Origin: an uncultured Opitutaceae bacterium | GTDB lineage: Bacteria > Verrucomicrobiota > Verrucomicrobiia > Opitutales > Opitutaceae | Length of the DNA: 64,000 nt | Assembly (NCBI GenBank): GCA_951813085.1 | Contig: OX638348.1 | Span: 372,001-436,000 of the forward strand | Reading direction: 5' to 3' | In this document: in pieces, positions 57,162-64,000 of the stretch | Position numbering within the stretch: the first letter of the stretch is position 1 | Layout of the letters: each line of letters opens with the position of its first letter | Position numbers and translations under genes: made by a program | The notes under the pieces: model-generated | Told to the model about the DNA's origin: nothing | Seen by the model: only the letters and a program-made list of their open reading frames with translations | Database searches by the model: none

Positions 57162-57631
57162 GCAGATTCCGATATGTCGTCAGCAGAGCGCTGGCCTCGC
57201 CCATGAGATTCGCCGCCTAGAGCGCGAACGCTTTTTCGAAAACCCGGACACGAAGTTCCGGGCTTTTTTGTTTTTGAAGCCTCATGTTGGCCTTCTCCTA
57301 ACGGATTCCTTAATGGGAGTCTGCGCCCTCCTAATTCTCTATACTCACGCTCTAAAGCTGTCTTCGCTCAATAGGAATTGAGGCGTCTCAGCCACGATTC
57401 CAGGGGCATGTCGCGCGTTAGTCGCTCATCTCGATTAGGCGCTCTTCACACGAAGGATTAGGGTCTATTATGGGGTTCGCAAGAAACTCTTAGGGTGGAA
57501 AGCGCCCATACGATTTTGGCGGCTCGTATGTTTATACGACGACTTGCCCTTATTGGGCTCAATTATGCCAGTGTGGAGCCGATAGGTCTAGGTATCCCAA
57601 CGGGGTGATTTCTCACCCGGGGAATCCAGAC
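57162..57631. other. Long non-coding spacer before the pilus operon, with competing hairpins
   Basis: No gene is supported in this 470 bp. After the terminator for the mini-protein it contains CATACGA at 57507-57513, TCGTATG at 57524-57530 and ATACGA at 57534-57539, so the central copy can pair with either flank. GGGTGA-TTTC-TCACCC at 57603-57618 forms a perfect 6-bp hairpin 13 bases before the pilM ATG. No c-di-GMP riboswitch core is recognised. Confidence 0.5.
57241..57270 (+). terminator. Rho-independent terminator after the mini-protein gene
   Basis: CCCGGA (57243-57248) and TCCGGG (57257-57262) form a stem with an 8-base loop, followed by CTTTTTTG. Confidence 0.85.
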
Positions 57632-58665
57632 ATGATTTCCTCCAGTAAAAAAGATTACATCGTAGAGTATCGTCCCTCCTCTATTAGGATGGCTCGGGTA
57701 AGCTCGTTCACGTCCCCGATTACAGTCGAGGCGATCGAAGAAATAGCTCTCGAAGGTGAACCGGATGCGATTGCTAGCGCATTCGAAAATTCAGCGGCGC
57801 TAAATCGAATGGGTATTTGAATGGCTCTTGCATAGTCTACCCGGAGCGTCGGGTCATCCGGCAAGTGTTGATCGATGCCCCCCGAGGCAAGGAGACCGAA
57901 TTCATTTTTAACTTGTTGCACGACGAAATTGAAAATGCTCCCGCAGAGCTTTCCGCCCATTGCCTCTCTCCGGAATCGGGCAAAGAAGTGGATCCCACAG
58001 AGTTTAACCGGAAGGACGTCGTGGGCTGCGGCGTGCCCAATCCTGATATCGCGGACCTGCAATCGCGTATGCTTGATCACGCGATATACCCCAGACGAGT
58101 TGAGCTCGGTACCATAGGTGTCATTGGCGCCCTTCAAGAAGCCCTGGTTTGGCAAGAGTCGAAGGTGTCTGCTCTTTTTCTCGAGCTAGAAGATCGAGTC
58201 GCCAACGCCGTGATAATCGGTCCCAAGGGGATAGAGATGTCGCGCAAGGTGGAAGCGGGTACGTTGGACATCGCGGAAGCCCTCAAAGAAGAGCTCAGCC
58301 TCAAGGATATGGATGCGGCGTTCAGGCTGCTGTCATCCAAGGATTTCGACCTCAGCTCTATATCGAGAAAGATCCTCAGGAAACTTTTGCGCGAGCTTCA
58401 GTCCTCGATTGGTTTCTATGAAGTCCAAACAGGTCAATCGGTCAGCTGGATCCATACGTCTTCGAGATCAGTGTCGATGGATTGGCTCGAGGAGAGCATT
58501 GGGAGCTTCTTGAACTTGGAATCGTTTCAGCTCGAAATGGAGGCGTGGCTCGAATCGAGCGGGGTCAGTTTCGCAAGCGAAGAACTTAGCGGAAAGATCG
58601 ATCTTTCATGGATTGGCCTCTTCTCAACCCTTTGCTCTTTCAATCGGGAGGTTGCGGCTGCGTGA
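57632..58665 (+). pseudogene. pilM: pilM-like pilus assembly gene, frameshifted
   Basis: PilM is an actin-like cytoplasmic ATP-binding protein of the type IV pilus or type II secretion platform. The first frame (MISSSKKDYIVEYRPSSIRMARVSS) ends at a stop at 57820. A continuous coding frame (FSGAKSNGYLNGSCIVYPERRVIRQVL to FNREVAAA) continues at -1 from about 57780. One missing base near GCGCATTCG (57777-57783) explains this: adding one base restores a single protein. The later part has the expected LDHAIYPRRVELGTIGVIGAL and LFLELEDRVANAVIIG. The start ATG at 57632 follows GGGGA. PilM is disrupted unless the base is a sequencing error. Confidence 0.8.
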
Positions 58666-59280
58666 AGAAAAAAGAAAAGAAAGTCGAAGAAGTCGTAGAG
58701 CTGAATTGGCGTCCTGATTTCAGGGACCGCGATTCGCTCCCGGACATTAAAACCGTTCGTACGAGTTTCTTCCTGTCTGCGCTAGCCATAACGATAGCCG
58801 TCATGAGCCTGATTCATGTAGGGTTTTACGAATACACGATCTACGCTTCTGGCAATAAGATAGAGAAGAGCAAAGCAGGGGTTGCGTCACGCCAAGGTTT
58901 GCATGTTAAGGCCATTGGCATGAACAACAAGTTCATTGATAGTGAAAGACGTATTGAAGAAATTTATACGTTTGAGAAAGATCAAATGGTTGCTAGCGAT
59001 CTTATCCTAGACGTAGGTCGAAGCTTGCTGCCGGGCATGTCCCTTTCAAGCGTCGAGTACAATGAGCACCGCACAGTGCTCCATGGCTATGTCGTCGCGA
59101 GCGAGGAGACCGGATTCTCTCCTGAAAGAGTATGTGGAGAAGCTGCGGAACGTAGATACGCTTAAAGAAAGATATACGGACTTCACTCAAATCTCGGTAG
59201 AGCGCCAGCCCGATACAGACCAAATTAAATTCCACCTGGAAGCTACGAACCCTGAGGAGAAGGCGAAGAAGAAATCGTAA
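58662..59280 (+). pseudogene. pilN: pilN-like inner-membrane pilus gene, frameshifted
   Basis: A PilN/GspL-type bitopic protein starting with GTG at 58662, overlapping pilM by four bases (GTGA) with a GGAGG site upstream. Residues ~35-60 form the membrane segment (TSFFLSALAITIAVMSLIHV), followed by a coiled-coil and ferredoxin-like region. The frame goes off at about 59100-59115 (EETGFSPERV, stop 59165), while the +1 frame gives SLLKEYVEKLRNVDTLKERYTDFTQ to the end at 59280. One extra base in GAGACCGGATTC explains it. The restored protein would be about 205 residues. Confidence 0.8.
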
Positions 59281-59282
59281 CG

Positions 59283-59873
59283 ATGAGCATTGAGCCCATA
59301 GTAGAGGTCATCAGGAAAAACTTCACGATCGCTATATCCACGATCGTGATAGCTGCATGCATGACTGTGTACCTGATGCACCTTGGAAAGAAGTCGGATT
59401 TAGACTCTGAGATTGAGCAATTGGATATTCGAATCTCCACGATGCTGAAGAACATCAAGAACAGCGCGGGGCTAGAAGAGGATGTCGAGAGAGTAGAGCA
59501 GCAAATCGGAGAGCTCGACTTGCGAATGTTCCACTCGCAAGAGCTGGCGACTAATTACAACTACTTCTTCAATATCGAGGCTGCAAGCGATGTCGAGCTT
59601 AGCGGTTTGAAGCAAGTTGGGATCGCAGAGGAAACGGTCGATCCCAGAAAGCGTCGAATGCCGAAGCCAGTTGTCAATGCGTATGTAAAAATTAGGTACC
59701 ATATGAAAGCTACGGGCAAGTATGGCGAACTCGTTAATTTTATGAGGAAGCTAGAAGGCGGCCCGTCTTTTTATCGACTAGAGAAATTCAAAATATCAAG
59801 ACCGTCCACTGCTGGCGACGAAACGCTCTCGATGGATGTATCCTTCTTGATGCTAGGAAAGGAGGCTTCGTAG
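59283..59873 (+). CDS. pilO: PilO-like inner-membrane pilus protein
   Basis: A 196-residue protein with a membrane segment at ~14-34 (FTIAISTIVIAACMTVYLMHLG), a coiled coil (SEIEQLDIRISTMLKNIKNS) and a periplasmic domain (KYGELVNFMRKLEGGPSFYRLEKFKIS), the PilO/GspM plan. It forms a heterodimer with PilN in the pilus platform. The frame is intact, starting two bases after pilN. Its stop is followed by the pilP-like gene. Confidence 0.82.
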   Translation: MSIEPIVEVIRKNFTIAISTIVIAACMTVYLMHLGKKSDLDSEIEQLDIRISTMLKNIKNSAGLEEDVERVEQQIGELDLRMFHSQELATNYNYFFNIEAASDVELSGLKQVGIAEETVDPRKRRMPKPVVNAYVKIRYHMKATGKYGELVNFMRKLEGGPSFYRLEKFKISRPSTAGDETLSMDVSFLMLGKEAS

Positions 59874-59879
59874 TTCCCT

Positions 59880-60350
59880 ATAAAATTTAGAATAGCAACC
59901 TATTTAGTAGTCCTTTTTGCGGCGGCGATTTTCGTTTCTAGCGTGGAAGCGGTTGTTAAAGCTGCGGAAGAGCGAAAAGAGAAGATTGAAATAGCCGACA
60001 AGCTCCTGGCTAAAAAAGTCGTTTTGCCAGAGGTGGAACAGATTGCGAAAATTGGAGATCCCTTTGGCGTTGCGGTGGCCGAGATTGCCGCTGTGGAAGA
60101 GGGAGTTGTGGATGAGTCGCTAGCTGCGGACGAGCTGATACCGCTCCTTGCGAAGAATGTGAATCCGACCGATATCTTCGCCATCGGGGAAGAGTACTTC
60201 CTTATGTTTAAGGAGGAGAAAGTGAAAATCGGTGGAATAATACCGGTACTGTATAAGAACAAAGAATACAATTTAGAAATCACTAGCGTACTTCGAAATG
60301 CCTATAGCTTGCGTTTAGAAGATGCTGAATTGGAGATTAAACTAAAGTAG
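59880..60350 (+). pseudogene. PilP/GspC-like gene without a recognisable start codon
   Basis: The frame reads a good signal peptide (IPIKFRIATYLVVLFAAAIFVSS, then VEAVVKAAEERK), but the preceding in-frame codons are TAG-TTC-CCT-ATA; there is no ATG, GTG or TTG before the signal. The strong GGAAAGGAGG site ends at about 59863, pointing to a start at 59874-59880. A GTG at 59943 would remove the signal peptide. The mature domain (AKIGDPFGV, MFKEEKVKIGGIIPVLYKNKEYNLEITSV) resembles the pilus or secretion GspC/PilP beta domain. Either the start was lost by substitution or an ATA start is used. Confidence 0.55.
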
Positions 60351-60356
60351 AGAGAT

Positions 60357-62042
60357 ATGAACACTGCACTAAGATTAATGATTAACACTATCTTGTTTGC
60401 GTGCCTGCAGTTTGCGGCGCTCGGACAGGTCGGTCAGTCAGATGTCAATACGGACCCTCCGAGTCCGTCTGACGTTGGCAGGCAGTTCGACGATTCCGTC
60501 CTTCGAGGCGAATCCGAGTCGAACCAAAGCGAGGAAGCGGGGAGCGGATTAAGCGCCTCGCCACTGAGTAATGAACTTTCGTTGGGTGAAACGGATATGA
60601 TATCAGTCGATTTTCCGAATGAGGAAATTCGTACCGTACTACGGAATGTAGCGGATCTGTATATGCTGAATATCGTGATTCCAGAAGATCTGCAAGGTAC
60701 GACCTCCATCAAGTTGAGGGACGTTTCTTGGAGACAGATTTTCGAAGTCGTTCTGGGGCCGATTGGCTACACGTACGTCGAGGAAGGAAATATCATTCAG
60801 ATCATCTCGAACGATACTCTGAATTTCGAGCCGCCTGTTACCGACATATTCATGTTGAACTATGCGGAAGCGAACGATATCGTCGGCACGATTACGAGCA
60901 TGGTGGATACCGAGAAGGGTGGCCGCGTTCAGATCGATGCGCGTACCAATGGATTGATCGTTACGGAGCGCCAGTCACGCATGTCTAGCATTCGCTAGGT
61001 TATCGAGCGCTTGGATAAGCCAACGTTGCAGGTGTTGATAGAAACGTGCTTTGTCGAGGTAACTAATTCCGATGTATCCAAGATTGGAATGAAGTGGAAT
61101 AGCCTTGAGGAATTTGAAGTTACTGCGACTAATTTGAATCGTACGTACAACGATTTAGACACCCGAGTTGGTAACAACAATCGCGGTACAGAGAACAACA
61201 CCGAAAGCAACTTCGGTACGGTTGATCTCGCGGTAGGCGATTCTTCAGTTTCCGGCGATCCGGGAACGCGCAGTGGTCAGTTCATAAACAACTTGACGGG
61301 TCAAACCTTGCTGGATGCCACTACGAATTCTACGTCGAGTGTACAGCAGGACGCTGTCCGCAATTTGACGTCTTTTGTTCATGGGGGAGATCTGCAAAAG
61401 ACTACCAGTGCTGTGTTTAGCGCGACCCAAATCGGCTACGTCTTCAGCGCTCTCAAAACGCAAGGAAATAGCCGCTTGGTATCACACCCAACTGTGGTGA
61501 CCTTGAACAACCAAGAAGCGGAGATCGCGATTGGCGAGCAGTTCCCAATTCCGAACTACCAGCACAACGAGGAGCGTGGATCTTTCGAAGTAAGCGGATT
61601 CGAGTACAAGGATATCGGGGTTATCTTGAAAGTTAAGCCATCCGTAAATAACGAAGGCTTAATTACGATGAAGGTTAATCCACAGGTGAGCAGCCGTACC
61701 GGCGAACGCGAATTTGGTGGAGCCAGTGGCACGAGCATTCCAATCATCTCGACTCGCAGAACCACGACCCAAATTTCATTGAAAGATGGATACACAATGG
61801 GTCTTGGAGGTCTTCTGCAAGCTAGCGAGATTGAAACGAATACTCGGGTACCGCTATTGAGCAAGATCCCTGGTTTAGGAGCCGCATTCCGTCACAAGGA
61901 AAAGGACGGCGAAAAGATGAACCTATTGATCTTTATCACAGCCAAGATCTTGTCTAGCGAAGATGCCGATTTCGAAGACGTGTTCACTCAAGAGAGAATG
62001 GACGAAGTTGGAATCGATTCTGATTCGATTCGCAACCAATAG
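60357..62042 (+). pseudogene. pilQ: PilQ/GspD secretin with internal amber stop
   Basis: The secretin forms the outer-membrane channel of the pilus. Residues 1-22 are a signal peptide (LMINTILFACLQFAALGQ). ISVDFPNEEIRTVLRNVADLYMLNIVI is the N1/secretin-TonB short domain. At codon 214 (60996-60998) the frame hits TAG exactly where SIRxVIERLDKPTLQV is expected in the family. The frame continues unbroken for 347 codons with FSALKTQGNSRLVSHPTVVTLNNQEAEIAIGEQFPI, VILKVKPSVNNEGLITMKVNPQVS, VPLLSKIPGLGAAFRHKEK and LLIFITAKIL, all classic secretin motifs. A single-base nonsense change from CAG, AAG or GAG would explain it. Confidence 0.85.
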
Positions 62043-62069
62043 TCGATTCTCGGCAAATTAGTTTTTTCG

Positions 62070-62100
62070 GGCCTCTTCTCTTTGAGAAGAGGCCTTTTTT
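62070..62100 (+). terminator. Strong terminator of the pilus operon
   Basis: GGCCTCTTCTC and GAGAAGAGGCC form a perfect 11-bp stem with a three-T loop, followed by TTTTTT at 62095-62100. Confidence 0.95.
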
Positions 62101-62114
62101 CGGATTGGGGGATG

Positions 62115-62534
62115 TTACTCTCCGATTATGGTGATAGCGATTGAACGCGTGTGCGGCTGGTCTCTGTGCTCCCATAGAAAGAGCCCTTGCCAGGTTCCCA
62201 AGGCGAGCGCGCCATTCGAGAATGGAATGTTCTCTGAACTCCGAGTAAGAGCCATTTTTATATGGCTAGGCATGTCGTCGGGTCCCTCGTAGGTGTGGGT
62301 GAAATTGGGATCGTCTTCGGGAACGAGCCGGCGGAGATAGTCCTCGAGATCGCGCCGCGCGGAGGGATCCGCGTTTTCCATAAGGACCAAGCTGCAGCTC
62401 GTATGCTTGCAAAATACGGTAACTTGACCCCTGACGAGACCGGACTGATTGAGGGCGTCGCGAACTTGGTCGGTTATGTCGTAGGTGCGTTGCCCCTGCG
62501 TCCTCAGCTGCGTTTCGGACTGCGCGATTTTCAT
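62115..62534 (-). CDS. YjbQ-family (UPF0047) protein
   Basis: A 139-residue protein. TYDITDQVRDALNQSGLVRGQVTVFCKHTSCSLVLMENADPS, then FTHTYEGPDDMPSHIKMALTRSS and LALGTWQGLFLWEHRDQPHTRSIAITIIGE in pieces, match the YjbQ family throughout, including the HTSC and DMPSHIK motifs that line a metal or phosphate site. Members weakly make thiamine phosphate in vitro; the physiological role is open. It is translated downstream of the HtrA-like gene with a two-base gap. Confidence 0.93.
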   Translation of the reverse strand: MKIAQSETQLRTQGQRTYDITDQVRDALNQSGLVRGQVTVFCKHTSCSLVLMENADPSARRDLEDYLRRLVPEDDPNFTHTYEGPDDMPSHIKMALTRSSENIPFSNGALALGTWQGLFLWEHRDQPHTRSIAITIIGE

Positions 62535-62536
62535 AG

Positions 62537-63595
62537 CTATCGACTGGTATTGCGGGCGCCCGCGCCGCTCGATTCAGGAGCATGGTCTTCTTGAGGCTCG
62601 AGCAAAATAGCGAAGTCCAGCTCCTTGTCGTCCCGTTTCACCTTGAACAGGAGAAAGGCGCCTGGGTCCTCGAAGAAGATGCTATCTCGGAGGTCGTTCA
62701 GGTTCTCGATCGCGTTTCCGTTCAGGCTGACGATCTGGTCCGATGGAAGCAGACCCCCTTTCTCCGCTGGACTTCCTGGAACGATGCTCTTGACTACGAC
62801 GCGCTTGGAAAGGTTGTAGCTATCGGCTTTCTCCTCGAACTCGATTGGAAGCACGCTGTAGCGCACTTTCTGATTCGTTTCCAATTGGTTGACGATTCGA
62901 GCCAAGGCTCTTGCGGGAATGATATAGGAAGATTCTACCTCGGGGAGCGTAGCCATCACGATGCCCATGAGTTCATTGTCGGCATCGAATGCCGGGGATC
63001 CTCCCTCGGCAGGTCCGATTGAAATGCTGAGCCGCGTGTATGTGAGCGGGAATACCACTTCGGCAAAATGGCTCTCGAAGCCAGTTACGAGACCGAACTT
63101 CGGTGTGGGGTTGAAATCGAGCGGACTCGTGATCGCGAATGCGAGGGCGCCAATTTCTTGACGCTCCTTTGCGGCGTCCAACGGAATATAGTCGAATGAA
63201 TCCGGCAGATTGATGACTTGCAGGAGAGCTACATTGGTACGCGCATCCGAACCGACGACATCTGCGAGGTAGGAGATGCCTTTTTGCTCAATCCAAACTC
63301 GAGTCGTCTCGTTTGGGGGCAGGTGGCTGGTGAGAACCTGACCATTTTCGCTGATGAAGAATCCCGAGAATACGCGCAGAACGACTTTAGGTTCGCCATC
63401 TGCTACGGGTTCCTCCGTGGCGACCTTTACTCGGACTATCGATTCATAGTGTTCCTTGTATACCGTTTGAATGGCGCTTTGCAGCGAAGTTACGGAAGCT
63501 TCCGACGTAACGACGGCTAAAGTTGCTAGCAGCGTTGCTGCAATCAGAACGCACGCACGCGCCGATTTAGCGCGGTTGGTGAACCAGTTCCCCAT
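62537..63595 (-). CDS. HtrA/DegP-like pseudoprotease with C-terminal PDZ domain
   Basis: A 352-residue exported protein (signal segment ARACVLIAATLLATLAVV). The trypsin-like fold follows the DegP order, but the triad positions have changed: VLTSHLPPN in place of TNAHVV (His91 shifted), ARTNVALLQV in place of SDIALI (Asp to Asn121), and PAEGGSPAFDADNELMGIV in place of GNSGGP (Ser to Glu197). A normal PDZ domain follows at ~260-330 (VVVKSIVPGSPAEKGGLLPSDQIVSLNGNAI). It is therefore likely a protein-binding or chaperone-like relative without protease activity. It is adjacent to the membrane protein at the window edge. Confidence 0.82.
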   Translation of the reverse strand: MGNWFTNRAKSARACVLIAATLLATLAVVTSEASVTSLQSAIQTVYKEHYESIVRVKVATEEPVADGEPKVVLRVFSGFFISENGQVLTSHLPPNETTRVWIEQKGISYLADVVGSDARTNVALLQVINLPDSFDYIPLDAAKERQEIGALAFAITSPLDFNPTPKFGLVTGFESHFAEVVFPLTYTRLSISIGPAEGGSPAFDADNELMGIVMATLPEVESSYIIPARALARIVNQLETNQKVRYSVLPIEFEEKADSYNLSKRVVVKSIVPGSPAEKGGLLPSDQIVSLNGNAIENLNDLRDSIFFEDPGAFLLFKVKRDDKELDFAILLEPQEDHAPESSGAGARNTSR

Positions 63596-63598
63596 CGG

Positions 63599-64000
63599 CT
63601 AAAAATCAATTCCAGTACGGATGACTTTAGCTCCGAGGCTTGTATCGGAGACGCCCGATCCAGCGGTAAACTGCTTTGGTTCCGCTATAATTTGATAGCT
63701 AACGGGAACGGCGCCTTTGGTAAGCGCATTCACTTCGTAGTAAGGAGCTGCGTCGAATTTTGGGATCTCAAGATCGGTCACCTCATTTGAAACGGGTTGG
63801 CGATCAACTATGAAAATTGGAGTTTCCGCAAAATGCGGCTCTTCCGTGGCTTCCATTTCGGAAACGGGGCCAGAAGCGACGCTATCCGCTGGATTCATCG
63901 AGAAGAACTCTGTTTTCGAGATCGTGAAGATTCCCAATGCGAAAATGCTTAGGGTCGCCGTTGCTGCCGCAGACTTTCGCGCGATGAGCAGCGCCAGCTT
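63599..64000 (-). CDS. Small membrane-anchored hypothetical protein (5' end outside window)
   Basis: The frame is open to the window edge and encodes KLALLIARKSAAATATLSIF at its visible start, followed by ALGIFTISKTEFFSMNPADS. The first part is one hydrophobic membrane segment. The rest (SEMEATEEPHFAETPIFIVDRQPVS, then PKFDAAPYYEVNAL) is acidic and soluble with a final GAKVIRTGIDF. An internal TTG at 63937 is a poor start because it would cut the membrane segment in half. It ends three bases before the HtrA-like pseudoprotease gene, so the two probably form an operon. Family unknown. Confidence 0.55.
   Translation of the reverse strand, partial: KLALLIARKSAAATATLSIFALGIFTISKTEFFSMNPADSVASGPVSEMEATEEPHFAETPIFIVDRQPVSNEVTDLEIPKFDAAPYYEVNALTKGAVPVSYQIIAEPKQFTAGSGVSDTSLGAKVIRTGIDF

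Noticed and set aside
57271-57631. Possible c-di-GMP riboswitch or remnant pilin gene upstream of the pilus operon
   Set aside because: The conserved GEMM core was not found, and none of the frames reads as a prepilin; only short hairpins are visible.
60996-60998. Programmed read-through or recoded amber codon in pilQ
   Set aside because: No other gene in the window has in-frame TAG, several genes use TAG as a normal stop, and neighbouring genes of the same operon are frameshifted, so decay is simpler.

Overview
The window is a chromosomal segment of a Gram-negative bacterium. It has beta-barrel, lipoprotein and signal-peptide proteins, a secretin operon, class A RNase P RNA, gyrBA and RNase Y. 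The style of its PilM/N/O proteins, its S20 protein and the 31-residue AURKAIP1/COX24-like mini-protein suggest Verrucomicrobiota, probably the Opitutae. That placement is inference from protein character, not from a search.

Layout. 1-3.2 kb: surface polysaccharide genes (two glycosyltransferases, a sugar cytidylyltransferase). 3.2-5.6 kb: a long charged coiled-coil exported protein and a TPR exported protein. 5.6-13.1 kb, minus strand: a chemotaxis-like signalling cluster (cheR, a REC/HD-GYP gene, cheW, cheD, HDOD, two response regulators). It is damaged by a deletion fusion, frameshifts and a ~2.1 kb phage-derived insertion at about 6680-8799. 13.2-18.1 kb: metH and a LysR regulator. 18.2-24.2 kb: a tightly overlapping folate operon, yggS-nudix-pabA-pabB-pabC-folP-folB-folK, whose folK carries an extra CoA-binding domain. 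24.4-25.9 kb: ECF sigma factor, membrane partner and a pilin-like protein. 26-36.9 kb: ABC-F protein, acyl-CoA synthetase, DoxX, a bile-acid-symporter-family transporter, LysM amidase, SET-domain methyltransferase and two HDOD proteins. 37-47.2 kb: RNase Y, GNAT, lipoprotein, HisN-like phosphatase, exonuclease, frameshifted SMP-30, ABC-F/SufU/SufS and a DEAD-box helicase. 47.3-57.3 kb: porin-like barrel, gyrA, gyrB, Rrf2 regulator, zinc-ribbon coiled coil, rnpB, rpsT, an RluA-like enzyme and the mini-protein. 57.6-62.1 kb: a type IV pilus pilMNO(P)Q operon. 62.1-64 kb: YjbQ, an HtrA-like pseudoprotease and an edge-truncated membrane protein.

The main theme is localized gene decay. The pilus operon carries frameshifts in pilM and pilN, no recognisable start codon in the pilP-like gene and an amber stop inside pilQ. 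The chemotaxis-like cluster carries a cheR/REC deletion junction, a frameshift in the HD-GYP gene, a phage tailspike domain fused to half a response regulator, and a 2-bp slip in a CT repeat. The long housekeeping genes and operons between them (metH, folate, gyrA, gyrB, rny) are intact. The pattern therefore looks more like loss of surface motility or sensing than uniform sequencing error, although each indel should be confirmed with reads.
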